Source of the DNA: Piscinibacter caeni
GTDB lineage: Bacteria; Pseudomonadota; Gammaproteobacteria; Burkholderiales; Burkholderiaceae_C
NCBI GenBank assembly: GCA_003265685.1
Contig: QJOU01000064.1
Location: forward strand, 1-56,516
DNA: 56,516 bases
Direction of reading: 5' to 3'
Shown: positions 1 through 9,877 of the stretch, in pieces
Numbering within the stretch: the stretch's first letter is position 1
How the letters are laid out: every line of letters starts with the position of its first letter
Position numbers and translations under genes: made by a program
Notes under the pieces: generated by a model
What the model was told of the DNA's origin: nothing
Database searches by the model: none
The model's input: only the letters and a program-made list of their open reading frames with translations

Positions 1-594
1 CCAGACCGGCGCCACCTCGGCCGGCAGCACGGCCGCGTCGCCCTCGAGCAGCTGGCCGTCGCGCAGCGCGAGCAGCGCCACCTGCACCGCGGCCTCGGCG
101 GCGCGGGCGCGGCCGTGCAGGCGCTCCGGGCCGGGGCGCTGCCGCAGGGTCGCCTCGATCAGGCGGCGGCGGCAGGCCGCCAGGCCCGGAAAGCGCTCGA
201 CCACGCGGAGGCCGGCGCGCAGGTTGTCGGCCACCCAGTCGCCGCGCGGCTCGAACACCGCCGCGGCCGCGGCCAGCCAGAGATAGAGGTCGCGGTTCAA
301 CGCCGCAGCGGGGAACACCGCCAGCCGCTCGGGCAGCGCGAGCGCCTGGGCGTCGAGCGTCGCGGTCGCGGCGCGCAGGCCGCTGCCGGCCAGGCGCTCG
401 AGCCAGCCGCGCGAGCCGCCATGGCGCTGCAAGGTGGCATCGGCCACGCGCAGCGCGGGGTCGCCACCGGCGGCGCGGAACAGCAGGCGGATCGCGCGCT
501 GCACCTCTGCCTGCGTGACCGCGGCCTCGGGATACGAGCGTTCCGCCGCGCGGCTGATCGCGCGGTGCCACCAGTGGCCGACCCACTCCTCCAT
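1..594 (-). CDS. norD: NorD, nitric oxide reductase activation protein (N-terminal part, cut by window edge)
   Basis: About 198 N-terminal residues are present and the gene runs off the left edge. The protein begins MEEWVGHWWHRAISRAAE and continues with an RAIRLLFRAAGGDPALRVA stretch, which I recognise as the typical NorD amino terminus. The C-terminal von Willebrand A domain that defines the family would lie outside the window. NorD works with the MoxR-type ATPase NorQ in maturation of nitric oxide reductase. The start is the ATG whose A overlaps the stop of the upstream 4Fe-4S gene (ATGA), so the two are translationally coupled. It is the last visible gene of the nor operon. The family call is confident; completeness cannot be judged. 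Confidence 0.88.
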   Translation of the reverse strand, partial: MEEWVGHWWHRAISRAAERSYPEAAVTQAEVQRAIRLLFRAAGGDPALRVADATLQRHGGSRGWLERLAGSGLRAATATLDAQALALPERLAVFPAAALNRDLYLWLAAAAAVFEPRGDWVADNLRAGLRVVERFPGLAACRRRLIEATLRQRPGPERLHGRARAAEAAVQVALLALRDGQLLEGDAAVLPAEVAPVW

Positions 595-1592
595 CAATGC
601 CCCGCGCGCTGCGCCTCGAGCTCCGCGCGGCGCTGGCGCAAGGTCTCGCGCACTGCGTCGGCGCCCACTGCCCACTGCAGCAGCGGCTCGCGCTGCTGCT
701 TCGTCTGCGAGTGATCGCAGGCCTGCAGGCACTGGCCGCACTGCACGCAGGAGAACATCATCCGCTTGATGTTGCGCGGGTGCAGGCGCATCGGGCAGGC
801 GTGGTCGCAGGCGGAGCCTTCCGGCGGCTCGCAGCTGCGGCAGTCGCGCGCCCGCTCGCGCGCGAACGCGACCACCATGCCCTTCGGATTGGCCATCCAG
901 GCGAGCGACTGGAACAGCCCGACCGCGCAGCCGAAGCGGCAGAACAGGTGACGCGCGAACGCGAACTCGAGCGTGAACACCGCCGTGCCGATGGCGATGA
1001 ACCGCGCCTGGTTGGGCGTCAGCGTGCCGTGCACCAGGTTGCCCCAGACCGTGGCCGGCGGCAGCAGGTAGGTGAGCGCAGTGATGGCCCAGGCGAAGCC
1101 GAGCAGCCCGCAGCTCAGGCCGAACACCGGCCACCAGCGCCGCTGTGGCGTGCGGCCGGCGCGCGGCGTGCGGGTGCGGTCCCACAGGCTCAGCTTGCCG
1201 ATGGCGCGGTGCAGCAGGTCGTTGAGCAGTTCCACCGACGAGAAATGCGGGCACAGCCAGCCGCAGTAGAGCCGGCCCCAGCGGTACGCCACGCCGAGGA
1301 AGACGACGATCAGCGCGATCGCCGGCAGGAAGCCGCGCAGCAGGATGTTCAGCGCCGCCTCCGAGGCGCCGATCTGCCCGGCGCGGAAGGCATCGATGCC
1401 GAGCGACCAGCGCAGGCCGAGGAACCACAGCTGCGCCTCGGTCAGGTCGAAGCGCAGCAGGTCGAACGCGGGCGCGAGCAGGAACAGCGCGAAGAACGCG
1501 GCCTGCGTCAGCCGCCGGCGGCGCTGCAGCGTGTCGCTGCCGGCACGCGGCGCGGCCATCGCGCTGAAGCGCGGCGCCGGTTCAGCGTCCAT
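594..1592 (-). CDS. Polytopic membrane 4Fe-4S ferredoxin-type protein of the nor operon (NosR/NapH C-terminal-like)
   Basis: The predicted 332-residue protein has four or five hydrophobic segments in its first 230 residues. It carries paired cysteine motifs typical of the NosR/NapH family: YCGWLCP after the second segment and FCRFGC after the last one. A C-terminal soluble part contains CRSC...CDHACP and CVQCGQCLQACD, consistent with two [4Fe-4S] clusters. The start is the ATG giving MDAEPAPRFSA, which overlaps the norQ stop by 11 bases; an upstream in-frame start would push it deep into norQ. By family it should pass electrons across or along the membrane, but its partner is unknown. Its place between norQ and norD suggests a role in assembling or feeding nitric oxide reductase, which is inference. 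Confidence 0.82.
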   Translation of the reverse strand: MDAEPAPRFSAMAAPRAGSDTLQRRRRLTQAAFFALFLLAPAFDLLRFDLTEAQLWFLGLRWSLGIDAFRAGQIGASEAALNILLRGFLPAIALIVVFLGVAYRWGRLYCGWLCPHFSSVELLNDLLHRAIGKLSLWDRTRTPRAGRTPQRRWWPVFGLSCGLLGFAWAITALTYLLPPATVWGNLVHGTLTPNQARFIAIGTAVFTLEFAFARHLFCRFGCAVGLFQSLAWMANPKGMVVAFARERARDCRSCEPPEGSACDHACPMRLHPRNIKRMMFSCVQCGQCLQACDHSQTKQQREPLLQWAVGADAVRETLRQRRAELEAQRAGH

Positions 1593-2400
1593 CGCCGAGC
1601 GCGTCACCGAACACCGCCGTGACGATCTCGCCGAGCGCCGCGGCGGTGTCCGCGTCATCGGTCAGCGCGTCGACGACCGCGGCGCGGCAGGCCTCGTGCG
1701 GCGCGAGGCCGGCCGCCATCAGCCGCGCGGACATCACCAGCGCGCGCGTGCTGACGGTCTCCTCCAGGTCGTGGTCGGTCAGGCGGCGCAGTGCATCGGC
1801 CAGTTGCACCAGGCGGGCGGCGAGGGCCTCGTCGACGCCGCCTTCGGTGCGCACGATGCGGCGCTCGAGGGCCGGTTCCGGATATCCGAGCGTCAGCGCG
1901 ACGAAACGCTGGCGCGTGCTCGGCTTCAGGTTCTTCAGCGCGTTCTGGTAGCCCGGGTTGTAGCTGACGACGAGCATGAACTCGGGCGGCGCGAGCAGGG
2001 TCTCACCGGTGCGCTCGATCGGCAGCGCGCGCCGGTCGTCGGCCAGCGGGTGCAGCACGACCGTGGTGTCCTTGCGCGCCTCGACCACCTCGTCCAGATA
2101 ACAGATCGCACCCTGCCGCACCGCACGGGCGAGCGGCCCGTCGTGCCAGTGCGTCGCACCGTCGCCGAGCAGGTGGCGGCCGACGAGATCCGCCGCCGAC
2201 AGGTCGTCGTGGCAGGCCACCGTCACCAGCGGCCGGCCGAGGCGCTGCGCCATGTACTCCACGAGGCGCGTCTTGCCGCAGCCCGTCGGCCCCTTGATCA
2301 GCAGCGGCAGGCGCTGCCGCCAGGCGCGCTCGAACAGCGCGCACTCGTCGTGCTGCTCGGCGTACCAGGGCAGGGGGTTCGGCGCGGCTTGCATCAGCAT
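1582..2400 (-). CDS. norQ: NorQ, MoxR-type AAA+ ATPase for nitric oxide reductase maturation
   Basis: A protein of 272 residues, the usual length for NorQ/NirQ. Walker A is seen as GPTGCGKT near residue 37 and Walker B as ICYLDEVVEA near residue 100; the VVSYNPGYQNALKNLKPSTRQRF stretch (split here as VVSYNPGYQ and LKPSTRQRF) is characteristic of NorQ/CbbQ proteins. It is thought to insert or activate metal centres in NorBC together with NorD. The start is one of two close ATGs (MLMQAAP at 2400 or MQAAP at 2394); longer forms would overlap norB. It follows norB by 13 bases on the same strand, so it is cotranscribed. Confidence 0.93.
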   Translation of the reverse strand: MLMQAAPNPLPWYAEQHDECALFERAWRQRLPLLIKGPTGCGKTRLVEYMAQRLGRPLVTVACHDDLSAADLVGRHLLGDGATHWHDGPLARAVRQGAICYLDEVVEARKDTTVVLHPLADDRRALPIERTGETLLAPPEFMLVVSYNPGYQNALKNLKPSTRQRFVALTLGYPEPALERRIVRTEGGVDEALAARLVQLADALRRLTDHDLEETVSTRALVMSARLMAAGLAPHEACRAAVVDALTDDADTAAALGEIVTAVFGDALGDGR

Positions 2401-2413
2401 GTCGGCGCTCCGC

Positions 2414-4313
<1,900 letters not shown>

Positions 4314-4372
4314 GGCCTGCCTCCCCTTCGATGCGATGGGCAATAGCCTAGTGATTCGGTCGGAATGAATCC

Positions 4373-4386
4373 TTGAAGCGGTTCAA
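4373..4386. promoter_or_regulatory. FNR/DNR-type operator upstream of norC
   Basis: Perfect palindrome TTGAAGCGGTTCAA, with the TTG-N8-CAA layout of Crp/Fnr-family activators that respond to low oxygen or NO. Its centre is 66 bases upstream of the norC ATG. If it acts at -41.5, transcription would start about 25 bases before the ATG. The same arms occur before nirS and nirE. Activation by DNR/NnrR rather than FNR is inference. Confidence 0.8.
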
Positions 4387-4579
4387 GAACGGGGGCGATC
4401 GGTTGACCGGTGACAACTGCCCGTCGAAGCGCGGGGGCCTGAGACCGACCCACAGCGGACTCGGCGGCCGCGCTCGCGCAAAAGAACAGTCAGGTGAACG
4501 TCCCAAGCCGTCCAGGCGTTCAAGTGACTTCCGGGAATCCTGTGTCCGACCGTGCCACTCGCTGCGATGGCATCAGCAG

Positions 4580-5179
4580 TCACAGCTCAGGACGCTCGAT
4601 CCTGATCTCACGAAATCGCGCCACGAACCCGGGACCTTGCGGCGCGCATGCGTAGGCTCCCACGAGAACTTCGGCACCAGCGCCCGCCTCGGCAAGCCGG
4701 GCGATCCTCAGCTGCTTCCAATCGGTGTCACCGACCGGCCGCCAGTCGACGAAGAAGTCGCCACCGGAACGGCGGACCCGCCAAGCCACCTCCCTCATCG
4801 TGTTCGGTACGTCCTGCGTGGCCCAGTCCGAGTAGCCCGCATTCGTCACGACGGATCCGAGCCGGCTGTGGCCCTGGGGCTCGTACTCGATGGAGGCCTT
4901 CAGCCAGCAGTCGGGCGAGGCACGCACCATCAGCCCCGCCTGGTCATATTGCGCACGGGGTTCCGAGTGCGCGATCAGTTCGATGCTGAAGTCCTGCGCG
5001 AGGCGCCAGCCGAGGAGATGGCCGTTGTCACGCCGGAAACCGTAGTGGGTGCGTTGCCAGAAGTCGGTGTCCGGCTGCACCCGAACGATCAACTCGCCTT
5101 CGCTCCAGCGCCATTCGTCCGGCTCGCAGAACCAGGCCTCGGGCTCATCGGCAGGCTGTCCCGCAGCGTGGGCCGTCAT
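4580..5179 (-). CDS. DUF1349 family protein (concanavalin-like fold)
   Basis: A 199-residue soluble protein without a signal peptide. Features of the DUF1349 family are visible: DTDFWQRTHYGF near the N-terminus, the core YDQAGLMVRASPDCWLKASIEY, and a final VGAYACAPQGPGFVARFREI. Members adopt a beta-sandwich lectin-like fold; their biochemical role is not settled. The ATG overlaps the stop of the small upstream gene (ATGA), so the two form a two-gene unit. The gene is in the accessory block between nor and nir and has no visible tie to denitrification. Confidence 0.82.
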   Translation of the reverse strand: MTAHAAGQPADEPEAWFCEPDEWRWSEGELIVRVQPDTDFWQRTHYGFRRDNGHLLGWRLAQDFSIELIAHSEPRAQYDQAGLMVRASPDCWLKASIEYEPQGHSRLGSVVTNAGYSDWATQDVPNTMREVAWRVRRSGGDFFVDWRPVGDTDWKQLRIARLAEAGAGAEVLVGAYACAPQGPGFVARFREIRIERPEL

Positions 5180-5352
5180 GCGACGAGCCCCTGGTTTACA
5201 TAGGCCGGTCGATCCATTTCGACCACATCGACGCTCACCGGCGCCGGCCGCTGCCTGCCGTTCAGCCGGAGGACCCGGCTCTCGATGTCAGCGTCGCCGA
5301 ACGCGCCGCTCTCGGTCAGCTCCGGGCCGACCTCGATGGTGATGTGCGGCAT
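5176..5352 (-). CDS. Small tautomerase-like protein (58 aa)
   Basis: The protein begins MPHITIEVGPELTESGAF, with a proline directly after the initiator methionine as in 4-oxalocrotonate tautomerase and CHMI-type enzymes, where Pro1 is the catalytic base. It ends VVEMDRPAYVNQGLVA, resembling the strand and loop before the subunit contact of small tautomerases. A strong AAGGAGG ribosome site stands seven bases before the ATG, and the stop overlaps the DUF1349 start. The middle is shorter and less hydrophobic than a typical 62-residue tautomerase, so it could be a diverged or truncated member. The gene is well supported by ribosome site and coupling; the family call is tentative. Confidence 0.55.
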   Translation of the reverse strand: MPHITIEVGPELTESGAFGDADIESRVLRLNGRQRPAPVSVDVVEMDRPAYVNQGLVA

Positions 5353-5391
5353 CAGCAGAACCTCCTTCGGGCGAACGGATGAGACAACGCG

Positions 5392-6165
5392 TCATGCCAC
5401 GGCCCTTGCCAGGGCCAGGCCCACATGGGTCGACGCGTGCGCGAGCATGGCGCATTCCAGGCCCCGCCGCCAGAACAGCCAGCCATAGACGGCGCCGCCG
5501 AGTGCGTTCAGGGCCAGGGTACGCGCCACCAGCGCCGGGCTGAGCGGCGCACTCTGCGCGACCGCGGGCAGGTGAGCCAACGCGAAGACGACTGCCGATA
5601 CGCCGATCGCGGCCCACATCACGCGTTGCGATGGACGCGTCGACACGGCGGACGATCGCTGCCCCAGACGCCATAGGGCCCAGGCCACCAGGCTCATCAC
5701 ACCCCAGCGCATCATGACCTCCTCGGCCAGGCCGCCGTAGAGCATGCCGATCGCGAGCGCCGGCCACGGGGGCGCGGATTGGGCCTGGGCCGCGACGCGA
5801 CTCCACTCGTCGCCGAGCGAGCCGGCCAGTGCGGCGTCGGCGCCGGCCAGCACGACGGCCACGCCAAACCCTGCCAGCAGAGCCTGCGCCGGTGCGAGTT
5901 CGGCGCTCCGGTGTCCCGCCAGCCGGCTGCGAAGATCGACGCGGTGCGCCAGCGCAGCGCCGATTGCCGCGAGAGCCGTCACGATCAGCAGCGGGTTGAT
6001 CAGCAGCAGCGCCTTGAGGCCGGCTACGGGAAGCTGCCGGAGTTGCGGCGCTTGCTCGAGCAGCGTCGCCGGCGGCTCCTGCAGCCACAAGGCGAGCACC
6101 CCCAGTGCGCCCACGGCCCAGACAGGCAGGAGTCTCCTCCAATAACTCGGGGTCGGGTTCGTCAT
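5392..6165 (-). CDS. CPBP family intramembrane metalloprotease
   Basis: A 257-residue protein with about seven hydrophobic segments. It has the three CPBP (Abi/CaaX prenyl protease-like) motifs: GLAEEVMMRWG with the EE-x3-R pair, FALAHLP, and a C-terminal HASTH. These residues would form the active site within the membrane. The start giving MTNPTPSYW lies seven bases after the stop of the upstream GNAT gene, so the two are probably cotranscribed. The substrate is unknown; family members process prenylated or peptide substrates, or give immunity to bacteriocin-like peptides. Confidence 0.85.
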   Translation of the reverse strand: MTNPTPSYWRRLLPVWAVGALGVLALWLQEPPATLLEQAPQLRQLPVAGLKALLLINPLLIVTALAAIGAALAHRVDLRSRLAGHRSAELAPAQALLAGFGVAVVLAGADAALAGSLGDEWSRVAAQAQSAPPWPALAIGMLYGGLAEEVMMRWGVMSLVAWALWRLGQRSSAVSTRPSQRVMWAAIGVSAVVFALAHLPAVAQSAPLSPALVARTLALNALGGAVYGWLFWRRGLECAMLAHASTHVGLALARAVA

Positions 6166-6172
6166 GGCGGGC

Positions 6173-6631
6173 TCACGCAAGCGACAAGGCGTAGGTCAGG
6201 AACTGGGTGTCGCGCCGGAACCCGAACGCTTCGTACAGGGCCTGCGCACGCGTGTTGTCGATCGCCGTCTCGAGGCTGATGCTGGCGGCACCGACGCTGA
6301 GGGCATGCGCCCGGGCTGCTTCGAGCAGCGCACGCGCGACGCCCTGCCCGCGCGCGGCCTCGACGATGTACAGGTCATTGAGGACGAAGGCGCGGCGGCA
6401 GGCGATCGACGAGAAGGTCGGGTACAGCTGCGCGAACCCGAGCGCCGACCTGTCCTTGCCCCTGGCCAGAAGAATCACCGAGTCGTCGCGGGTGAGTCGA
6501 TCCCCGACGAAGGCACTTGCCCTGGCCGGCTCGGACGGCTGTCCGTAGAACATGCGGTAGGCATCGAAGAGGGGCGCGAGGTCCGCAAGGTCGGCCGTTG
6601 CGGCGCGAGAGATCTGAATCGACGGGTTCAT
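6173..6631 (-). CDS. GNAT family N-acetyltransferase
   Basis: A protein of 152 residues starting MNPSIQISRAATADL. The acetyl-CoA binding motif is visible as LYIVEAARGQGVARALLEAA, followed by AISLETAIDNTRAQALYEAFGF (in two parts: SLETAIDNTRAQ and ALYEAFGF), the usual C-terminal GNAT region. It probably acetylates a small molecule or peptide; the substrate cannot be predicted. Its ATG overlaps the stop of a decayed response-regulator remnant (ATGA), which may have supplied its translation signal after a deletion. The CPBP protease gene follows at seven bases. Confidence 0.85.
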   Translation of the reverse strand: MNPSIQISRAATADLADLAPLFDAYRMFYGQPSEPARASAFVGDRLTRDDSVILLARGKDRSALGFAQLYPTFSSIACRRAFVLNDLYIVEAARGQGVARALLEAARAHALSVGAASISLETAIDNTRAQALYEAFGFRRDTQFLTYALSLA

Positions 6632-6879
6632 GGTGAAGGTGAGGTGGTGGAAGTCCGGCGCGCGGTGGACGGTCCGCACGATGGCCGGGGCGGCAGGCTC
6701 ATCGGCAGGGGACGCACCCGCAGGCCGCGCGACGCCAGCGACATCAGCACCGGCGACGCGTCGCGGGCCGTCAGGATGGGCACCGGCGTTCTCTGGCGCT
6801 CACGCCGCAACCGTGTCAGCACCGCGATGCGCGCGCCATTGCCGATTTCGAGGTCGTCTTCGACCAGGAGGATGTTCAT
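6628..6879 (-). pseudogene. Remnant of an OmpR-type response regulator (receiver domain, internally deleted)
   Basis: The reading frame starts MNILLVEDDLEIGNGARIA, a textbook receiver N-terminus with the acidic pair DD. It then jumps to VLTRLRRERQRTPVPILTARDA, which in intact QseB/PmrA-like regulators lies some 50 residues later. The segment with the phosphoryl-acceptor aspartate is missing. After TARDA the frame loses similarity, while a neighbouring frame reads RRVAGADVAG, as expected from DRVAGLDAGA in intact relatives, pointing to a frameshift. No output domain follows. I read this as a decaying fragment, not a functional gene. Confidence 0.75.
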
Positions 6880-6982
6880 GGCCCCGAATTGAACAACGGC
6901 CGGCCGGGCTCGCCATCTATCCCTGGCAATGGAACTGGTCGCGCAGGACTGATCGTGTGAGCCGGAGACGACCGCGGCGCAG

Positions 6983-7210
6983 TCAGCGGCGTGGGGGCGG
7001 ACCGGCGTCGCGCGTGACATCGCCGCGGCCGATGGCGAGGTCGGCCAGTTCGCGGTCGCTCATCGAGCACAGCACGGCCCAATCCTCGAGTGCGACTCGC
7101 CGTTGGCGCCGCGACTGAAGCGCCTCGTTCAGCGAGCCAAGAAGCCCGGCCAGCCCGCTGAACGGATCGCGCAGACGGGGCCGGAGTGAAAGTCCGAAGG
7201 CATGGAGCAA
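6983..7210 (-). CDS. Small DUF1127-like protein
   Basis: A 75-residue protein whose second half, RRQRRVALEDWAVLCSMSDRELADLAIGRGDV in substance (key parts LEDWAVLCSMSDREL and DLAIGRGDV), follows the DUF1127 pattern: basic stretch, tryptophan, then DRELxDLGIxRxD. DUF1127 proteins in proteobacteria are small basic proteins, some of which bind RNA or act in phosphate and stress responses. The start is a TTG with CAGGAGA six bases upstream. It is divergent from the LysR gene at 7298, so the 87-base gap must hold both promoters. The start is less certain than the family. Confidence 0.62.
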   Translation of the reverse strand: MLHAFGLSLRPRLRDPFSGLAGLLGSLNEALQSRRQRRVALEDWAVLCSMSDRELADLAIGRGDVTRDAGPPPRR

Positions 7211-7297
7211 GTGGTTCTCCTGAAAGCCCTGCCATCGTCGGCGCTCCTGCAGAATCAGGGAAGTTGAAAGTTCTGCCCACTACATTCAGGATTTCTG

Positions 7298-8179
7298 ATG
7301 CGCAGCCTGAACCTCGATCAGTTGCGAACCCTGGTCGCGATCGACGAACTGGGCACGCTCGCCGCCGCGGCCCAGGCGCTCCACCTGGCTCCGCCCACCG
7401 TGAGCTTGCACGTCAGCGAACTCGAAGCGCGCCTGGGCATCACGCTGCTCGAACGCAGCCCGCGGGGCGCCGTGGCGACCGCGGCCGGCCGCGAACTGAT
7501 CGAGCGGGGCCGCCGGCTGCTGAAGGACGCGGACGAGGCGGTCGACCACGCGCGCCGCCACGCCGATGGACGCGCCGGCAAGGTGCGCATCGGGACGTCG
7601 ACCAGCGTGCTCGCACATCTGCTCCCGCCCGTTCTCGACGAACTGCGGCGGCGTCACCCGGGCCTGGACGTCGAGATCGAGATCGCCGGGTCGGCACGGG
7701 CGATCGAGCGCGTGAGCGCGCGTGCGCTCGACATCGGCATCGTGTCGCTGCCGCTGCCCGCCGGTGCGCTCGAGGTGACACCTTGGCGCAGCGATCCGAT
7801 GAAGGCCTTCCTGCCCGCCGCCTGGGACGCTCCGCGCCGGCTCACCGCGCCGTGGCTGGCCGAGCGCCCGCTGATCGGCAACGATCCCTCGACCCACATG
7901 TACCGGCTGGTTGCGGAATGGTTCGGCCGCGCCGGACTGGCGCCTCGGGTGCGCATCGAGCTGAACCATGCCGAGGCCATCAAGAGCCTGGTGGCGGCGG
8001 GCTACGGAGCCGCCATCCTGCCTTTCGAACAGCCGGACAGGAACGAGACGCCGATTCCGGGCGTCCGCGTTCACCCCCTGCAGCCCAGCCTGACGCGCCG
8101 GCTTGGCCTGGCCCACCGCCGCAAGGACAGCCTGGACGCAGCGACGCTGCGGGTGTTGTCGGTGCTGCACTCGGCCTGA
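7298..8179 (+). CDS. LysR family transcriptional regulator
   Basis: A protein of 293 residues, typical LysR length. The N-terminal winged helix-turn-helix is seen in LDQLRTLVAIDELGTLAAAAQALHLAPPTVSLHVSELE (key part AAAAQALHLAPPTVSLHV), then a substrate-binding domain from about residue 95 (VRIGTSTSVLAHLLPPVL). The effector is unknown. It is divergent from the DUF1127-like gene and lies 39 bases upstream of an acyltransferase on the same strand; either could be its target. It ends just before the acyltransferase, so the two may share a transcript. Confidence 0.92.
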   Translation: MRSLNLDQLRTLVAIDELGTLAAAAQALHLAPPTVSLHVSELEARLGITLLERSPRGAVATAAGRELIERGRRLLKDADEAVDHARRHADGRAGKVRIGTSTSVLAHLLPPVLDELRRRHPGLDVEIEIAGSARAIERVSARALDIGIVSLPLPAGALEVTPWRSDPMKAFLPAAWDAPRRLTAPWLAERPLIGNDPSTHMYRLVAEWFGRAGLAPRVRIELNHAEAIKSLVAAGYGAAILPFEQPDRNETPIPGVRVHPLQPSLTRRLGLAHRRKDSLDAATLRVLSVLHSA

Positions 8180-8218
8180 AACAGAGTCCTCCCGGCACGA
8201 CGAGACAAGATCCATCCC

Positions 8219-9328
8219 ATGGGCCAGCGGACCCACTTCATCGATCGACTGCGGGTCATCCTGACGGCCTTGGTGATCGCCCACCACACCGCCATCACCT
8301 ACGGCGGTTCCGGCGGCTGGTTCTACCGCGAGGTCAGCGACGGGTCGACCGCGTCGAGCCTGCTGCTGACGCTGCTGTGCGCCGTGAACCAGGCTTTCTT
8401 CATGGGCATGTTCTTCCTGCTCGCGGGCTACTTCACGCCGACTTCGCTGGCGCGCAAGGGAACGCGGCACTTCCTGCACGACCGATTTCTGCGCCTCGGC
8501 GTGCCACTGGTGGTCTTCGGCTTCGTGCTGGGGCCGCTGACGGATGCGCTGGCCGGTGTGGCCAGGGGCCGGCCCATGCTCGACGCCTGGCTGGACGCGC
8601 TGTCGCAAGGGCAGTTCGTGATCGGCCCGCTGTGGTTTGCCTTTGCCTTGCTGATCTTCGCGCTGGGCTACGTGGGCTGGCGGATGGTGCGCCGTGGCGA
8701 TGACAGCTCGACGAAGCCGATCCCGGGCCCTGCGCGATGGCTGGTGGCCGCGCTGGCCGTGGGCGCGGCGGCGCTGCTGTTGCGGCAGTTCGTCCCGGTG
8801 GGTGTGAACGTGCTGGGCCTGCAGCTGGGCTATTTCGCCAGCTACGTGTTCCTGTTCGCCCTGGGCTGCGCGGCCTGGCCGCACCGCTGGCTGGAGCAGG
8901 TCGAACGTCGGCACGCGCTGCCCTGGGCGTGGGTCAGCCTCGCCGCGCTGCCCTTGCTCTTCGTCGCGGGCGCCGTGGCCGGCGGCCTGTCCGGCCGGCC
9001 GGTCAACTTCAACGGAGGCTGGTCGCTGCCCGCGGTGGTCTACGCGTTCTGGGAACCGCTCATCGCCTGGGGCGTGATCGCCATGCTGCTGTGGCAGTTC
9101 CGGGTGCGCTTCAACCATCCCAGTGAACGCTGGCAGGGCTGGGCCGACCGCGCGTACGGCGCCTTCATCGTGCACGCCCCCGTGATCGTCGCGCTCTCGA
9201 TCGCCCTGCGCGAATGGGGCGCGCCGCCGCTCCTGAAGTTCGTCGTCGTGGCCACCGGCGGCACGGTGCTGTCGTTCATGGTGGCCGGCGCCTTGCGTCG
9301 GATCCCCGGCGCACGGCGCGTGATCTGA
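8219..9328 (+). CDS. Acyltransferase family 3 membrane protein
   Basis: A 369-residue protein with about ten hydrophobic segments and the acyltransferase-3 (OafA/MdoC-like) N-terminus FIDRLRVILTALVIAHHTAITYGG. The conserved arginine of FIDRLR and the HH pair are proposed catalytic or substrate residues in this family. A further signature is MGMFFLLAGYF, and YGAFIVHAPVIV lies near the end. Such proteins move acyl groups onto sugars, lipids or glucans at the inner membrane. The substrate cannot be named, and no glycan genes stand next to it. Confidence 0.85.
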   Translation: MGQRTHFIDRLRVILTALVIAHHTAITYGGSGGWFYREVSDGSTASSLLLTLLCAVNQAFFMGMFFLLAGYFTPTSLARKGTRHFLHDRFLRLGVPLVVFGFVLGPLTDALAGVARGRPMLDAWLDALSQGQFVIGPLWFAFALLIFALGYVGWRMVRRGDDSSTKPIPGPARWLVAALAVGAAALLLRQFVPVGVNVLGLQLGYFASYVFLFALGCAAWPHRWLEQVERRHALPWAWVSLAALPLLFVAGAVAGGLSGRPVNFNGGWSLPAVVYAFWEPLIAWGVIAMLLWQFRVRFNHPSERWQGWADRAYGAFIVHAPVIVALSIALREWGAPPLLKFVVVATGGTVLSFMVAGALRRIPGARRVI

Positions 9329-9337
9329 GCGGGCGCG

Positions 9338-9877
9338 CTAAGGCGGCGCAGAGAACGCAGGGTGATAGGCCACTTCGCCCTCGGGAACGGGCCCCTCGCG
9401 CGCCCAGGCCATGAAGTGGTCGGCCGGCGGGCCCGGCAAGCGCAGTCCGGCAATGGGTGCGAAGCCGAAGCGTGCGTAGTAGGCCGGGTCCCCGAGCACC
9501 ACGCAGCCAGGCACCGGGCGCTCGCCGAGACGGCGCAGGCCACTGCGGACGAGCGCACTGCCGATGCCGCAGCGCTGCCGCGCCGGCGCGACGGACAGCG
9601 GTCCCAGGCCCCACCAGCCCCGGTCGATGCCGTCGATCGTCACCGGCGAGAACGCGACGTGCCCCACCACCTCCTCGCCCACTGTGGCCACGAGGGAGAG
9701 TCCCAACGCGCCGGAACCCCGCAGCGCGCGGACGATGCGGTGTTCGGTCTGCTGGCTGAACGGGTGATCGCGAAAGGCGTCCTGCGTGACCCGGTCGATC
9801 GCCGCAGCGTCGCCACCCGCCTCCTCGCGGATCACGAGGTGACGCAGATCGTCAGCGCCGGACACGGCCGCCGTCAC
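9338..9877 (-). CDS. GNAT family N-acetyltransferase (YhbS-like)
   Basis: A 179-residue protein beginning at a GTG (VTAAVSGADDLRHLVIREE). The body resembles YhbS-type GNATs: AAIDRVTQDAFRDHPFS near the start, WGLGPLSVAPARQRCGIGSALV as the acetyl-CoA loop, and CVVLGDPAYYARFGFAPI. The GTG overlaps the stop of the cupin gene upstream (GTGA), giving translational coupling and supporting the start. The substrate is unknown. It converges on the acyltransferase gene with ten bases between them. Confidence 0.85.
   Translation of the reverse strand: MTAAVSGADDLRHLVIREEAGGDAAAIDRVTQDAFRDHPFSQQTEHRIVRALRGSGALGLSLVATVGEEVVGHVAFSPVTIDGIDRGWWGLGPLSVAPARQRCGIGSALVRSGLRRLGERPVPGCVVLGDPAYYARFGFAPIAGLRLPGPPADHFMAWAREGPVPEGEVAYHPAFSAPP

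Noticed and set aside
4387-4579. Possible gene between the norC box and DUF1349
   Set aside because: Frames here have no ribosome site, no recognisable domain and sit in the promoter region; I see only promoter DNA.
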